A stretch of 34,692 nucleotides of DNA from an uncultured bacterium. GTDB lineage: Bacteria > Cyanobacteriota > Vampirovibrionia > Gastranaerophilales > Gastranaerophilaceae. Location: contig ONOE01000019.1 of the NCBI GenBank assembly GCA_900319365.1, positions 1 to 34,692 of the forward strand, in the 5' to 3' direction. Below, one piece after another: positions 16,304-25,081 of the stretch. The notes below the pieces were generated by a model, which did not search any database, was not told where the DNA came from, and was given only the letters and a program-made list of their open reading frames with translations. Position 1 is the stretch's first letter, and each line of letters begins with the position of its first letter. A program made the position numbers and the translations under genes.

Positions 16304-17638
16304 TTAACGAATAAATCTGAAATACAGGTAAATTGAACTCATTACAAGTGAAATTGTAACAACTAAAGCACCATATTTTAAGAATCTCAAGAATGAGATT
16401 TTATAGCCTTTAGAGTTTGCTGTTTCACTAACTAGTACGTTAGCGGCAGCACCGATAATAGTTAAGTTGCCGCCTAAGCAAGCACCTAATGATAATGCCC
16501 ACCACAGAGCGTGAACATGACCTGTTATTGCATACGGATTGGCAGGGTCGATAAGTTCAGATATCATAGGCGCCATAGTAGCCGTATACGGGATATTGTC
16601 TATGAAACCTGACAAAATACCGGAAGCCCAAAGAATTGCCATCGTAGCCCATTCAAGGCTGCCGTGAGTCAATTTAATAAGTTCGTTAGCTAAGAACGAA
16701 ATACCGCCGTTAGCTTCAAATGCTCCGATAATGATGAACAAACCTACAAAGAAGAAAATCGTAAGCCATTCAACATCTCTGTAGATTTCTTTCGGTCTTT
16801 CAAAGATTAACAGGAATGCTGCACCTGAAAGAGCGAATACATAAGGCGGAATACCTGTTTTATCATGAGTTAAGAACCCTAAAATTACAAGAGCCAAAGT
16901 TATGACTGAACGAATCATCAAACCTTTGTTTGTAATAGTTTGAGAATTGTCCATGCTTGCAACTTTTGCCATTGTTTCGGGAGTTGCTTTAAGTTTCTTT
17001 CTGAAAATGAAAACAATTGTTCCGATTGAAACTAAGAATATTGCAGTAACAATAGGAGTTAATTCTTTCAAGAATGCAATAAAGCTCAATCCTGCACGGG
17101 TTCCGATAATGATGTTGGGCGGATCACCGATTAATGTAGCGGTACCACCGATGTTTGAAGATAAAACTTCCGTAATCAAAAACGGAACAGGGTCAAAATC
17201 AAACTCTTTAGCAATAATAAATGTAATAGGCATTACAAGAACAACAGTTGTAACGTTGTCTAAAAATGCCGATGTAATAGCCGTAAATGCGGCAAGTGAA
17301 AACATAACCGTTTTCGGGTGTCCTTTTGTCAAGTGTAAAAGTCCAATGGCTAACCATTTGAATACACCGCTCTGGCTTGCAATGTGTACGATAATCATCA
17401 TACCGATAAGTAAAAAGATAACTTGAAAATCTACATATTCAAATACACCTTTTACAACCGCATGTGTATGAGGATTGACAGACGGCTCAAACGGAATGAG
17501 CCCGAGAAGCATTACCAAGCCTGCGCCGCATAATGCTACTACAGATTTTTGAATTTTTTCACTTGCGATAAAAATGTATGCGATAAGCAAGATTAAACCT
17601 GATATCAGCATACCGTGTGCGTGAATAAAATTTAACAT
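16304..17638 (-). CDS. ArsB/NhaD-type ion transporter (IT superfamily)
   Basis: A 444-aa integral membrane protein with about 11 hydrophobic segments. It has the internal duplication typical of the ion transporter superfamily: TSAFLDNVTTVVLVMP and SGFIDNIPYTATMAP are the two matching half-sites, and GGTATLIGDPPNIIIG and GGNLTIIGAAANVLV are the two re-entrant loops. These Asp-Asn and Gly-Asn motifs bind ions in NhaD-like Na+/H+ antiporters and ArsB-like pumps. It probably exchanges Na+ for H+ or exports an anion; the family cannot be narrowed further from sequence. GGAG lies about 8 nt before the ATG. It has its own unit, convergent with gatD and separated from cysE by 102 bp. Confidence 0.86.
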   Translation of the reverse strand: MLNFIHAHGMLISGLILLIAYIFIASEKIQKSVVALCGAGLVMLLGLIPFEPSVNPHTHAVVKGVFEYVDFQVIFLLIGMMIIVHIASQSGVFKWLAIGLLHLTKGHPKTVMFSLAAFTAITSAFLDNVTTVVLVMPITFIIAKEFDFDPVPFLITEVLSSNIGGTATLIGDPPNIIIGTRAGLSFIAFLKELTPIVTAIFLVSIGTIVFIFRKKLKATPETMAKVASMDNSQTITNKGLMIRSVITLALVILGFLTHDKTGIPPYVFALSGAAFLLIFERPKEIYRDVEWLTIFFFVGLFIIIGAFEANGGISFLANELIKLTHGSLEWATMAILWASGILSGFIDNIPYTATMAPMISELIDPANPYAITGHVHALWWALSLGACLGGNLTIIGAAANVLVSETANSKGYKISFLRFLKYGALVVTISLVMSSIYLYFRFIR

Positions 17639-17740
17639 CTTTCTCTATCTCCATAATAAATGTATATCTTAAACAGTAAAATTGTATCACAAACATTTAA
17701 GGATTTATAGAAAATGTAACAATAAGAAATATTGTAAAGA

Positions 17741-18376
17741 TTATGATTTTAACTTTTCGATTTCTTTTTTCAATTCATCAATTTCAGACTGGATAGGGTC
17801 AGGAATTTTATTATGCATTAAATTGCCTTCTTCGTCCACTGTCGAGCGTTGAACAATTCGCCCCGGAACACCGACAACCGTTGAATGCGACGGGACATCA
17901 GTTATTACAACAGACCCCGCACCGATTCTTACATGATCGGCGATTATAATATCGCCTAAAACTTTAGCCCCTGCTCCGATTACAACATGATTCCCTATCG
18001 TCGGATGGCGTTTACCCGAATCTTTTCCCGTTCCGCCTAACGTTACCTGCTGATAAATTAAAACATCATCGCCTATTATAGTCGTTTCACCTATTACAAC
18101 TCCCTCGCCGTGATCGATAAAAAATCTTTTGCCGATATGCGCAGCCGGGTGAATTTCAATTCCCGTAACAATTCTTGTAATATAAGAAATAATCCTTGCA
18201 ACAAGATGCAAATGCCATTTATACAATCTGTGAGCTAATCTGTATGCTGTGATTGCATGAAGCCCGGGATAGCACAACAAGACCTCTGCAAGCGAATGTG
18301 CTGCAGGGTCATTGTCGTATATTACCCGAATATCTTCTTTTACTTTTGAAATTCCACGTTTTAAGGTTTCAAACAT
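17741..18376 (-). CDS. cysE: Serine O-acetyltransferase
   Basis: A 211-aa protein with an N-terminal helical part ([18 protein letters not shown], the substrate region) and a left-handed beta-helix of hexapeptide repeats ([47 protein letters not shown]). The catalytic His lies in the DHGEGVVIG stretch, and GKRHPTIG supplies the second conserved His. It acetylates L-serine with acetyl-CoA for cysteine synthesis. This is the short SAT form without the approximately 60-residue extra N-terminus of the E. coli enzyme. Its ATG overlaps the tyrS stop by one base (TAATG), so translation is coupled to tyrS. Confidence 0.93.
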   Translation of the reverse strand: MFETLKRGISKVKEDIRVIYDNDPAAHSLAEVLLCYPGLHAITAYRLAHRLYKWHLHLVARIISYITRIVTGIEIHPAAHIGKRFFIDHGEGVVIGETTIIGDDVLIYQQVTLGGTGKDSGKRHPTIGNHVVIGAGAKVLGDIIIADHVRIGAGSVVITDVPSHSTVVGVPGRIVQRSTVDEEGNLMHNKIPDPIQSEIDELKKEIEKLKS

Positions 18377-19599
18377 TAGTGTACCAATTTTGCGAATTTA
18401 CGTTTGCCTGCCTGTAATACTACACTATCATCAAACAAAATTGCATAACCCGTATCGGCAATTTTATTACCGTCAATTTTTACTCCGCCGCCTTGGATAA
18501 GCCTTTTTGCTTCTCCTCTGCTTGAAGTAAATCCGAGTTCTACAATCAAATCCAAAACGGATTTTCCGTTTTCAACATTAACTTCTTTAATATCATCAGG
18601 AACACCTTTATTTGATACAACATTGATAAATTCTTCCTGAGCTTTGTCAGCACCATCATTCCCGTGGTACTCTGCCGTAATTGTATGCGCTAATTTCATT
18701 TTTAAATCACGGGGATTTATACTGCCATCTGCGATTTCTTTATCATATTTTTCCAAATCTTCTTTTGTAGTATCTGTTAACAAACTGAAGTATCTCGTAA
18801 TCATATTATCGGGAATACTCATAAGTTTACCGAACATATCTTTTGCGCTATCCGTAAGCGAAATACAATGTTCAGGGTATGTCTTAGACATTTTAACAAC
18901 ACCATCCGTTCCCTCTAACAAAGGAAGAAGTACAACAAGCTGCGGATATTTTTTACCGTAAGCAGCCTGAATATCACGACCGAGCAATGTGTTAAATCTT
19001 TGATCGCTTCCGCCGAGCTCAATATCGGCATCAATCGCAACAGAATCATAAGCCTGCATTAAAGGATAGTAAAATTCTACAATAGAAATCGGCTTACCCT
19101 CTGCATATCTTTTTGCAAAATCATCTCTTGTCATCATCTGTGCAACCGTAACTTTACTTGCAAGGGATAAAAGTTCGGTAAAGGTCATTTTATGCAGCCA
19201 ATCAGCATTATTAACGACTTCTGCTTTTGAAACATCAAGAACTTTTGACATTTGTTCGAAATAAGTTCCGGCATTTTCTTCAACCTGCTCTTTTGATAAA
19301 GCGGGACGGGTTTCTGATTTACCTGACGGATCTCCAATCATTGCCGTAGCTCCGCCAACAAGCAAAACAATTTTATGTCCGAGAGCCTGAAACTCTTTCA
19401 ATTTTCTCATTACAACCGTATGTCCTAAATGCAGATCGGGACGTGTGGGGTCCATGCCGAGTTTTACTCGCAACGGTTTATTATTATCTTTTGCATATTG
19501 AAGTTTGTACGCAAGTTCTTCAACTCCGCCGGGAAGCACTTCCGCATTTCTTGCTAAAAATTTTGCCTGTTCAATAAATTCTTCTCTTAATTCGGTCAT
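18376..19599 (-). CDS. tyrS: Tyrosyl-tRNA synthetase
   Basis: A 407-aa class I aminoacyl-tRNA synthetase. Motifs: PDLHLGH (HIGH box, 57-60), [18 protein letters not shown] (tyrosine site) and VKMSKT (KMSKS box, 236-240). A C-terminal S4 RNA-binding domain follows ([19 protein letters not shown]). The KMSKT rather than KFGKT loop places it in the TyrZ-type subfamily. It charges tRNA-Tyr. The start at 19599 is chosen because AGGAGATATCG precedes that ATG; an in-frame ATG 45 nt further upstream has no such site. It forms an operon with cysE. Confidence 0.94.
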   Translation of the reverse strand: MTELREEFIEQAKFLARNAEVLPGGVEELAYKLQYAKDNNKPLRVKLGMDPTRPDLHLGHTVVMRKLKEFQALGHKIVLLVGGATAMIGDPSGKSETRPALSKEQVEENAGTYFEQMSKVLDVSKAEVVNNADWLHKMTFTELLSLASKVTVAQMMTRDDFAKRYAEGKPISIVEFYYPLMQAYDSVAIDADIELGGSDQRFNTLLGRDIQAAYGKKYPQLVVLLPLLEGTDGVVKMSKTYPEHCISLTDSAKDMFGKLMSIPDNMITRYFSLLTDTTKEDLEKYDKEIADGSINPRDLKMKLAHTITAEYHGNDGADKAQEEFINVVSNKGVPDDIKEVNVENGKSVLDLIVELGFTSSRGEAKRLIQGGGVKIDGNKIADTGYAILFDDSVVLQAGKRKFAKLVH

Positions 19600-19626
19600 C
19601 GATATCTCCTGTTGTTGTCTGTTCTG

Positions 19627-19649
19627 TTGGGCAAGTAAGCCCAATCTAC
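19627..19649 (-). repeat. GTAGRTYGG-type palindromic repeat (copy 1)
   Basis: On the minus strand GTAGAT is followed by a hairpin TTGGGC-TTACTT-GCCCAA (19644 down to 19627). It resembles elements at 24749-24774 and 33851-33874, all with GTAG(G/A)T before a short perfect stem. Confidence 0.5.
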
Positions 19650-19805
19650 ATTTCTTGATTAAGATACTAAATTCTTTACGGCGCAGCTAAACATTTTGGG
19701 ATTGTTTATATAATATACGCAGCATTATTATTATTTTCGTGTTTGCAGTTTTCTTAGTGCCTTACTACCTTAGTATCTTTTTTTATTATAGCAAAAAATT
19801 TTTTT

Positions 19806-20393
19806 ATGGGTTTTATTAAAAATATGAATAATAATATTAATTTTACAGGAATAAGTAATATCGGCGGATTAGGACAAATTGCAGTAGATTTTAGAACAAT
19901 GCGCCCGCTCCAAAGAAGATACATGATAGCTCAGCTGACAAACGATTTTTATGGGAAAGACTACGACAAATACAGAAAAGCCGTAAACAGCTGCAAAGAC
20001 ATTATCGGGGAAAACAGTTTTGAACTTGAACCTCATTTTATGCACATTATGACTGAAAAGCCGCTAAAAGAAGATGTTGTGCCAAAATTATTTTTAAATT
20101 CAAAAGAAATCCCCGTATGCGACAAAACTTTAAAATTGTACGAATTTTTGGCTAAATTCACAAGAACAATCAGCAAAATGAAGCCCGAGCAGTACGATAT
20201 AAAGAATGATTTTAAATACGGGCCCGACGGCGACATGTTTGTAATGGGCGACAGCTGCATTTCAGATTTTTGTAAGTCAAAAGAACAGTACATCGCAACG
20301 ACAGATAAAATCTACAATGCAGACAACGTAAAAAAAGTTGCAAAAGCCATCAATGATGAAATTCAAGCAAAAATGGAAAAATTCTTTGATTAA
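19806..20393 (+). CDS. Conserved hypothetical protein of the NFTG type
   Basis: A 195-aa protein with no signal peptide or membrane segment that I do not recognise. The N-terminus reads MNNNINFTGISNIGG when counted from the second ATG at 19824. Many Vampirovibrionia proteins begin with an INFTG-like segment, so this is probably lineage-specific, although I rely on memory for that. The rest is mixed helix and strand with many Lys and Asp and five scattered Cys. Neither ATG has a clear ribosome binding site. TATTAT at 19784-19789 could be a -10 box giving a very short leader. Its stop overlaps the convergent aldolase-like gene by 4 bp. Confidence 0.6.
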   Translation: MGFIKNMNNNINFTGISNIGGLGQIAVDFRTMRPLQRRYMIAQLTNDFYGKDYDKYRKAVNSCKDIIGENSFELEPHFMHIMTEKPLKEDVVPKLFLNSKEIPVCDKTLKLYEFLAKFTRTISKMKPEQYDIKNDFKYGPDGDMFVMGDSCISDFCKSKEQYIATTDKIYNADNVKKVAKAINDEIQAKMEKFFD

Positions 20394-21175
20394 TCAACCA
20401 TATTGTTTAAGATTTCATCAAGCATTTTGAGGCGTTTTTTATCTTCGCTCAATATATTGCCACGCTTATTTTTCAGCCATAATTGTTCAAATTTAACGGC
20501 TTTACGGATTCCATCGGTAATATTGGGCAAATTTAGAGCATGCGCATCAAATATTATTTTTCTGGTTTCAAAGCCGGTAGGATGAATTTGAGCTGTTTTT
20601 TTGAAAAATTCGACAGACTCGGGGGAAACCCCGCCGCCTATAATGAATTTCTTTTTAGATTTTTTTGCAGCAGTTGCAATGACTGATGCCATATCAAATA
20701 TTTTTCCGCTATTTACAAAATCTCTGCTTTCTCCGAGTGATGCAGCTAAATCCGTCCGTCCTAAAACTATTCCTGACAGATTTTTAAAATACGGAGAATT
20801 TACTATCTTATCCAAATGTTCAAACCCCGTTAGCGTTTCAAGATTTATAAATAATTCAGGAAGCTGCGCACTTTTTCCTTTCCAAACAGACTTGGCAGAA
20901 GTTATAAATTTTTCCAAAGCATACTCTGACTCAATCATCGGGGCAACAAGAGAATGAACACCTATGTTTTTAGCTTCATACATATCTTTAATTGCACCGC
21001 ATCCGCCGATTTTAATTGTCAAACCGAGATTAACACCTGCGCACAAATCTTTTAACCTTAAAGCTTCATCAAGGCTTGTTCCCTCGGTTTCAAACTCAGC
21101 CTTAACACCTTTCACAAGGTAATTATCCCTTAAATCGGTTAAAATATCAGACATTATTTGTTCAGACTTGTGCAT
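20390..21175 (-). CDS. HpcH/HpaI aldolase / citrate lyase-like protein
   Basis: A 261-aa TIM-barrel protein of the phosphoenolpyruvate/pyruvate superfamily. Motifs: VKAEFETEGTSLDEALRLK (the substrate-site Glu), TIKIGGCGAIKDMYEAK, SLVAPMIESEYALEKF, FINLETLTG and GIVLGRTDLAASLGE, the last being the GxxD metal region. Relatives cleave or form carbon-carbon bonds in 2-keto acids with a divalent metal. Similar proteins also occur in capsule and sialic-acid loci, where their role is unclear. It stands alone between the hypothetical gene and the accessory patch. GGGAG lies 5 nt before the ATG. Substrate unknown. Confidence 0.75.
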   Translation of the reverse strand: MHKSEQIMSDILTDLRDNYLVKGVKAEFETEGTSLDEALRLKDLCAGVNLGLTIKIGGCGAIKDMYEAKNIGVHSLVAPMIESEYALEKFITSAKSVWKGKSAQLPELFINLETLTGFEHLDKIVNSPYFKNLSGIVLGRTDLAASLGESRDFVNSGKIFDMASVIATAAKKSKKKFIIGGGVSPESVEFFKKTAQIHPTGFETRKIIFDAHALNLPNITDGIRKAVKFEQLWLKNKRGNILSEDKKRLKMLDEILNNMVD

Positions 21176-21421
21176 TTACTCTCCCTTGAAAAATTCAAAT
21201 ATTAGCATTGCAACTCAAAGCTTTATAAAAAAGGTCAACGCTCTTTCTTTGATACTATCACGGTCAATGCCGAAATACAAATACTTAGCCACAATACATA
21301 TAAGTTTCCCAAAAGAAGTAGAGTGCTTTAGCACTCAGAACCTTATAATAAAAAGCAGATCTGATGGGTTCTCATTCTTGTAACAGAGCAGATGAAATGC
21401 GATTTTTTTCGCCGTTTCATT

Positions 21422-22615
21422 TTAATTTTTTAGCATTCCCTTATCCAAATATAAAATGTCCCCATTTTCCCACTTTCCAACACAAACATCTAAATACTCA
21501 ATATGTCCATTATATGGGAAATTCTCCCCAATATATTTATATTTATTTCTCCCTACATATTCAAATATATGCAATCTTCTTTCAAAATCATCAATGATAT
21601 CCTTGTTAACTCTATTATAGCAATAGTCAGAGGGCAAAATAGAAGTTATATTATGATATTTAAAATTTACAAGAGTTTCTATTTGTTTCCTACTATAAAC
21701 TTGTCCCTTTTGTAGAACAGAAATAGTCATTCGATATGCATTCTCTATTGCAGAATTTCTATTCTTTTTTAATGCAGTTGCATTATAATAAGAGACTTTC
21801 GGCTTTTGAAGTTTCTTTACAATTTTTGGTAACTTTGGAGGTTTTAATAATTCATTTTTTTGCTTTTTACAATAAATTCTAATTGGACAAATATTACATT
21901 TTGGATTTGTTTTAGTGCAAATTTCGCCATATTTATCCGCACAAAAATGCCACAATAAAAAATCAATTTCCGTTTGGCTATACTTCGTAATATTACTAAA
22001 ATTTTCAATTAATTTAAGTGCATTTACAGGGTTATCATTATCTAAATAGTTCAAACAGTTTTTACCAAGAATACGTAATATATGTGTATCAGGTTTAGAA
22101 AAATCTATACCCACATTTCTTAAATATTCGGAAATTAATGCCTGTCGCATTCCTTTTAGCTTATATTTTCCTTTGTATAAATCGTCCAAAATTTGATATG
22201 GGGTTTTTTCATGTATGTAATTTTCAATATCACCATAATCCTTTTTTATACGTTCAAAAATTTTTATATTGTAATATAAATAATTTAAACTTCTTTCTAG
22301 AAATCGAATTCCACATTTATTTTTGAAAAAATGTTCAAAAAAGTATTGGCGATTAGTTTCTAGCTGATTCAATAATTTGTCTTTGTTAAAAAAGAAAAAA
22401 GTTTTATCAATATATTTTTTATTTTTCATGATAACATTCCATTTTGCTCCACCACTAATTAATGCATAAAACATACCACAAATGTGCTCATCAAATGAAA
22501 AATACTTACCATGTTTTCTGTTATTTACGGCTTTTATAATAGTATAATCTAAATTATTACAATTTTTATGTAAATAGTCTTTTATTAAATCCAGTATCTT
22601 TACAATATTATCCAT
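21422..22615 (-). CDS. HhH-GPD/FeS DNA glycosylase-like protein with extra C-terminal domain
   Basis: A 397-aa protein read from ATG 22615; an upstream ATG at 22660 has no better site. Residues 153-181 resemble the endonuclease III hairpin-helix-hairpin plus catalytic loop: LKGMRQALISEYL, then KPDTHILRILG with Asp176 in the place of the catalytic Asp. Residues 233-249 carry a complete iron-sulfur motif, Cys-X6-Cys-X2-Cys-X5-Cys, as in endonuclease III and MutY. The Lys used for AP-lyase chemistry aligns with Ala, so it may be monofunctional. Residues 290-365 form an extra domain with YSRKQIETL and SILPSDYCYN, which I have met in restriction-associated proteins but cannot name. It is more AT-rich than its neighbours and lies next to an Mrr-type gene, pointing to defence or transfer. 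Confidence 0.68.
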   Translation of the reverse strand: MDNIVKILDLIKDYLHKNCNNLDYTIIKAVNNRKHGKYFSFDEHICGMFYALISGGAKWNVIMKNKKYIDKTFFFFNKDKLLNQLETNRQYFFEHFFKNKCGIRFLERSLNYLYYNIKIFERIKKDYGDIENYIHEKTPYQILDDLYKGKYKLKGMRQALISEYLRNVGIDFSKPDTHILRILGKNCLNYLDNDNPVNALKLIENFSNITKYSQTEIDFLLWHFCADKYGEICTKTNPKCNICPIRIYCKKQKNELLKPPKLPKIVKKLQKPKVSYYNATALKKNRNSAIENAYRMTISVLQKGQVYSRKQIETLVNFKYHNITSILPSDYCYNRVNKDIIDDFERRLHIFEYVGRNKYKYIGENFPYNGHIEYLDVCVGKWENGDILYLDKGMLKN

Positions 22616-23497
22616 AGAGAGTATCAATCCTTTCTTATATATAAACAAATTATAGAACAATTCTTACGTATATGAGCACAGAGTTAATAAAAATTGACGT
22701 TCTATCTATCTAACAAAATTTATGTGATTTGAACAGCATTTCCGAGTATTATGTCAGAATATGTCCGCTAAAAAATAGCAAAATTTTCTTAAAATTTTCC
22801 GACCATTTTTGTTAAAATTTCCGACTTAATATTTCTTAAAGCGGATTTTCAGAAGGGCGATGCCGGCAGTATGGCGGCAAGCCAGAAAGAGCGTAAAATA
22901 CGAAAACGGCGACAAAAATCTGAGAGGATTTTATAGCCATTTAAAGTATTTCGCTTGCCCGAGAAATCCAAGAAGTGCCTAAAAACTCGCATTTCATTTT
23001 TAATCATCAAAAAACCTGTTCAAACACACGCTGTTATTGCATTTGAACAGGTTGCCATCGGCTCTGCCAAAAATCGACACTTGCGTGCCAAATCGGACTT
23101 TTGAAATGCGAGAAAATCGGCACTTCCAACCTACCATAAAACTAAACACCGAGCGACTTTGAGGCATAAAATCACCAACTGTCGAATAAATCGCAGATTG
23201 TCAGAGTATAACCTGACGGATAAAATTGAAAAAGGGAATGTCGGTATAATTTAGGTGTTGTTTGAATTTAAGCCACTTCCTCAAGTTTAAGAAAAATTAT
23301 CCTTTTTATCCTTTTCTTATCCTTAAAAATATCCTTTTTCCCTGCGTGTTCTGGGAAATTTGCCTTAAACTCGGGCAGGTGTTGAAATTAAGCAAGGATA
23401 GAAAAAGGATAAAAACTTCCGAATAGTGGGAAAATTGTTGTCGGATTAGTAAAGCCGACCTTGCAAGCTTGGAAGTGGTTGGAAGTCAAGTTTTGAA
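22616..23497. other. Gene-free accessory region rich in inverted repeats
   Basis: About 0.88 kb with no credible ORF on either strand. The first part (22616-22840) is very AT-rich and must hold the promoter of the glycosylase-like gene. From about 22840 to 23170 the DNA is richer in GC. It contains the large nested hairpin at 22972-23126. From 23226 to 23480 there are ATCCTTTTT-type repeats and their complements. It may be a decayed mobile element, or one or more structured RNAs. Confidence 0.6.
22972..23126. repeat. Nested long inverted repeat (structured element)
   Basis: Outer arms: GAAGTGCC (22972-22979) pairs with GGCACTTC (23119-23126), and CTCGCATTTC (22986-22995) pairs with GAAATGCGAG (23103-23112), with a symmetric 6-nt internal loop. 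Inside lies a perfect 12-bp stem AACCTGTTCAAA/TTTGAACAGGTT (23013-23024, 23042-23053). On the minus strand that inner stem is followed by a T run and could work as a terminator. Confidence 0.7.
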
Positions 23498-24700
23498 TTA
23501 TTTTATTTTATCCAAAACCACAGGAAAAGCTAATAAAGTTTGAGCAAGCTTATCTCTATCCCATAGTGCAATATCGTTAGCTTTAGCAAGTTCAATTGCC
23601 CCTTTTGTATAATAGCTATTTGTTACCACCATACCAGCATCAGCATTATAAAATTTCATAGCGGCAACAACCTCTTGAACAGCCTTATTACTAACATTAT
23701 TCAAGTAACATTTAGCTTGAACAACTGTTTTTCTTCCCATTTTTGAAATAATTATATCTGCACCTTGGTCGCCACTACTTTTGGTAACTTCAACTTTATA
23801 ATTCATTTGCTTAAATAAAGCTCCGAGTAGATGTTCAAAAGCAAAGCCATCTAAACCATCAATATCTTCTATTACTATGTTATTCTTTGTTAATTTTTCA
23901 TTATTATCAATTAATTGCTTATATTTATTTGTTTGTTCTTCTAAAGTTAATTCATCTATATAGTTATTTATCGAATTTTCAAGATTAATAGGAATTTGAA
24001 TATTTTTAATTTTTGCATAACGCTCTATAAATATTAAATAGTCAGTATTATTGTCAAAAGTACGAACATAACACTCCTTGATACTATCCCAATCATCTGT
24101 ACAATTAGGGTTATCTTCAGCAAATTGTTTTATAAATTTTTTAAATAAAATTTCAAAAAATAATTCATTTAATAACTCTTGTGAATCATATATTGACCAT
24201 TCTGTATTTTGTAAAGATACCTGCATGTTTTCAGTATTTATTGAATTAATAATGTGAACTAGTGCAGGGTCAGTTGGCATTTCATTAGACATAAGAATAT
24301 TATCAACTAATTCTATAGCATTTTTTAATTCTAAACCAGTTATTGCTCTAACTTCTTTTAATAACGCAATTTTATTTGTTTTGCCAAATTCTTTTATTTT
24401 ATCGAAATTGTCAAATTTGTTCATTAAAGAAGTTTTAATTGTTTCAATATATTCATTACCAAATTCCTCACATAATAATTTTATATATATTCTAAGTATA
24501 TCTTGGGGTATAGGCGAATATAATTGATACTTTTCATCATTAAAGACCAAAGGTTGTAAAAATTTGTAGGTAAAATCTGTTATTTGTTTTTTAAAAGCTT
24601 GTTTTTTTGCTATACGTTTATTTTTTTGTTTTTGTTCAAAAAATTCTACTATTTTCACAAACGCAAAAGCAATTATAACTATAATTAAAAAAATTTTCAT
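23498..24700 (-). CDS. Membrane-anchored Mrr-type restriction endonuclease
   Basis: A 400-aa protein. AAGGAGAATTAT before ATG 24700 fixes the start. Residues 2-24 are a hydrophobic anchor (FLIIVIIAFAFVKIVEFF) followed by a Lys-rich stretch. Residues 110-135 (KIALLKEVRAITGLELKNA and on) closely resemble the C-terminal domain of ribosomal protein L7/L12. Residues 282-395 are the Mrr catalytic domain: Glu289 in FEHLL, Asp315 in GDQGADI, and the QxK pair Gln328-Lys330 in VVQAKC, as in the PD-(D/E)XK fold. Mrr enzymes cut modified or foreign DNA. No methyltransferase lies nearby, so it is likely a type IV or solitary nuclease. Confidence 0.82.
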   Translation of the reverse strand: MKIFLIIVIIAFAFVKIVEFFEQKQKNKRIAKKQAFKKQITDFTYKFLQPLVFNDEKYQLYSPIPQDILRIYIKLLCEEFGNEYIETIKTSLMNKFDNFDKIKEFGKTNKIALLKEVRAITGLELKNAIELVDNILMSNEMPTDPALVHIINSINTENMQVSLQNTEWSIYDSQELLNELFFEILFKKFIKQFAEDNPNCTDDWDSIKECYVRTFDNNTDYLIFIERYAKIKNIQIPINLENSINNYIDELTLEEQTNKYKQLIDNNEKLTKNNIVIEDIDGLDGFAFEHLLGALFKQMNYKVEVTKSSGDQGADIIISKMGRKTVVQAKCYLNNVSNKAVQEVVAAMKFYNADAGMVVTNSYYTKGAIELAKANDIALWDRDKLAQTLLAFPVVLDKIK

Positions 24701-24748
24701 ATAATTCTCCTTATTATAATTATAGCAAAAACACACGACAAATTTAGT

Positions 24749-24774
24749 AGGTAGGTCGGTTTTACCACACCGAC
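24749..24774 (+). repeat. GTAGGTCGG-type palindromic repeat (copy 2)
   Basis: GTAGGT is followed by the hairpin GTCGGT (24755-24760) and ACCGAC (24769-24774) with an 8-nt loop. It lies just upstream of the Mrr-type gene and resembles the elements at 19627-19649 and 33851-33874. Confidence 0.5.
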
Positions 24775-24867
24775 GATAAAATTCTCATTTTATCTGCCAC
24801 TTTTTCTCAAACTGCAAGTCAAATTATACAGAGTAATAACAATTCTTTCACTTTAACTTCACATTAT

Positions 24868-24901
24868 AAAAAAGACTCCGACCGATGTCGAAGTCTTTTT
24901 T
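24868..24901 (-). terminator. Rho-independent terminator of tRNA-His
   Basis: A 15-bp stem with one mismatch: AAAAAAGACTCCGAC (24868-24882), loop CGAT, GTCGAAGTCTTTTTT (24887-24901). Read on the minus strand it directly follows the tRNA and ends in a T run. Confidence 0.85.
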
Positions 24902-24902
24902 A

Positions 24903-24979
24903 TGGGGCGGGTGGTGGGATTCGAACCCACGCATATCGGAACCACAATCCGAGGTCTTAACCGCTTGACGACACCCGCC
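24903..24979 (-). tRNA. tRNA-His (anticodon GTG)
   Basis: On the minus strand the sequence folds as a full cloverleaf. The acceptor stem is GCGGGTG/CACCCGC and the anticodon stem TCGGA/TCCGA with loop TTGTGGT (anticodon GTG). The T arm is GTGGG-TTCGAAT-CCCAC. The extra 5' G (position -1) facing C73 is the identity mark of tRNA-His, and CCA is encoded. A terminator follows after one base. Confidence 0.95.
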
Positions 24980-25046
24980 ATCTCGTTTGTCTATTATATG
25001 ATACCAAATAAATATTCAAAATCAAGTAAGCACTTTTTTAAGTTAT

Positions 25047-25075
25047 TTGCTTATATTTCTATCAGCGATTATAAT
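25047..25075 (+). promoter_or_regulatory. Probable leaderless promoter of the exported protein gene
   Basis: TTGCTT (25047-25052), 17-bp spacer and TATAAT (25070-25075). The ATG at 25082 follows after 6 nt, the same spacing as at gatD, with no ribosome binding site. Confidence 0.6.
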
Positions 25076-25081
25076 TTATGT

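Noticed and set aside
16947..17426. 159-aa + strand ORF inside the transporter gene
   Set aside because: It lies antisense to a well-supported membrane protein and shows no family motif.
19600..19805. T-box or other riboswitch upstream of tyrS
   Set aside because: No T-box sequence or specifier loop is seen; only a 6-bp hairpin matching the dispersed repeat.
20601..20957. 118-aa + strand ORF within the aldolase-like gene
   Set aside because: Antisense shadow; no ribosome binding site and no recognisable motif.
21320..21421. Small RNA or tRNA in the gap before the glycosylase-like gene
   Set aside because: A 6-bp hairpin GAGTGC/GCACTC is present, but there is no promoter-terminator pair or cloverleaf.
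22972..23126. Integron attC site or CRISPR array
   Set aside because: No attC core sites and no regularly spaced direct repeats; the structure is a single nested inverted repeat.
24902..25081. Long ORF from 24902 running through the tRNA-His gene
   Set aside because: It is antisense to the tRNA; a signal peptide and -10 box place the real start at 25082.
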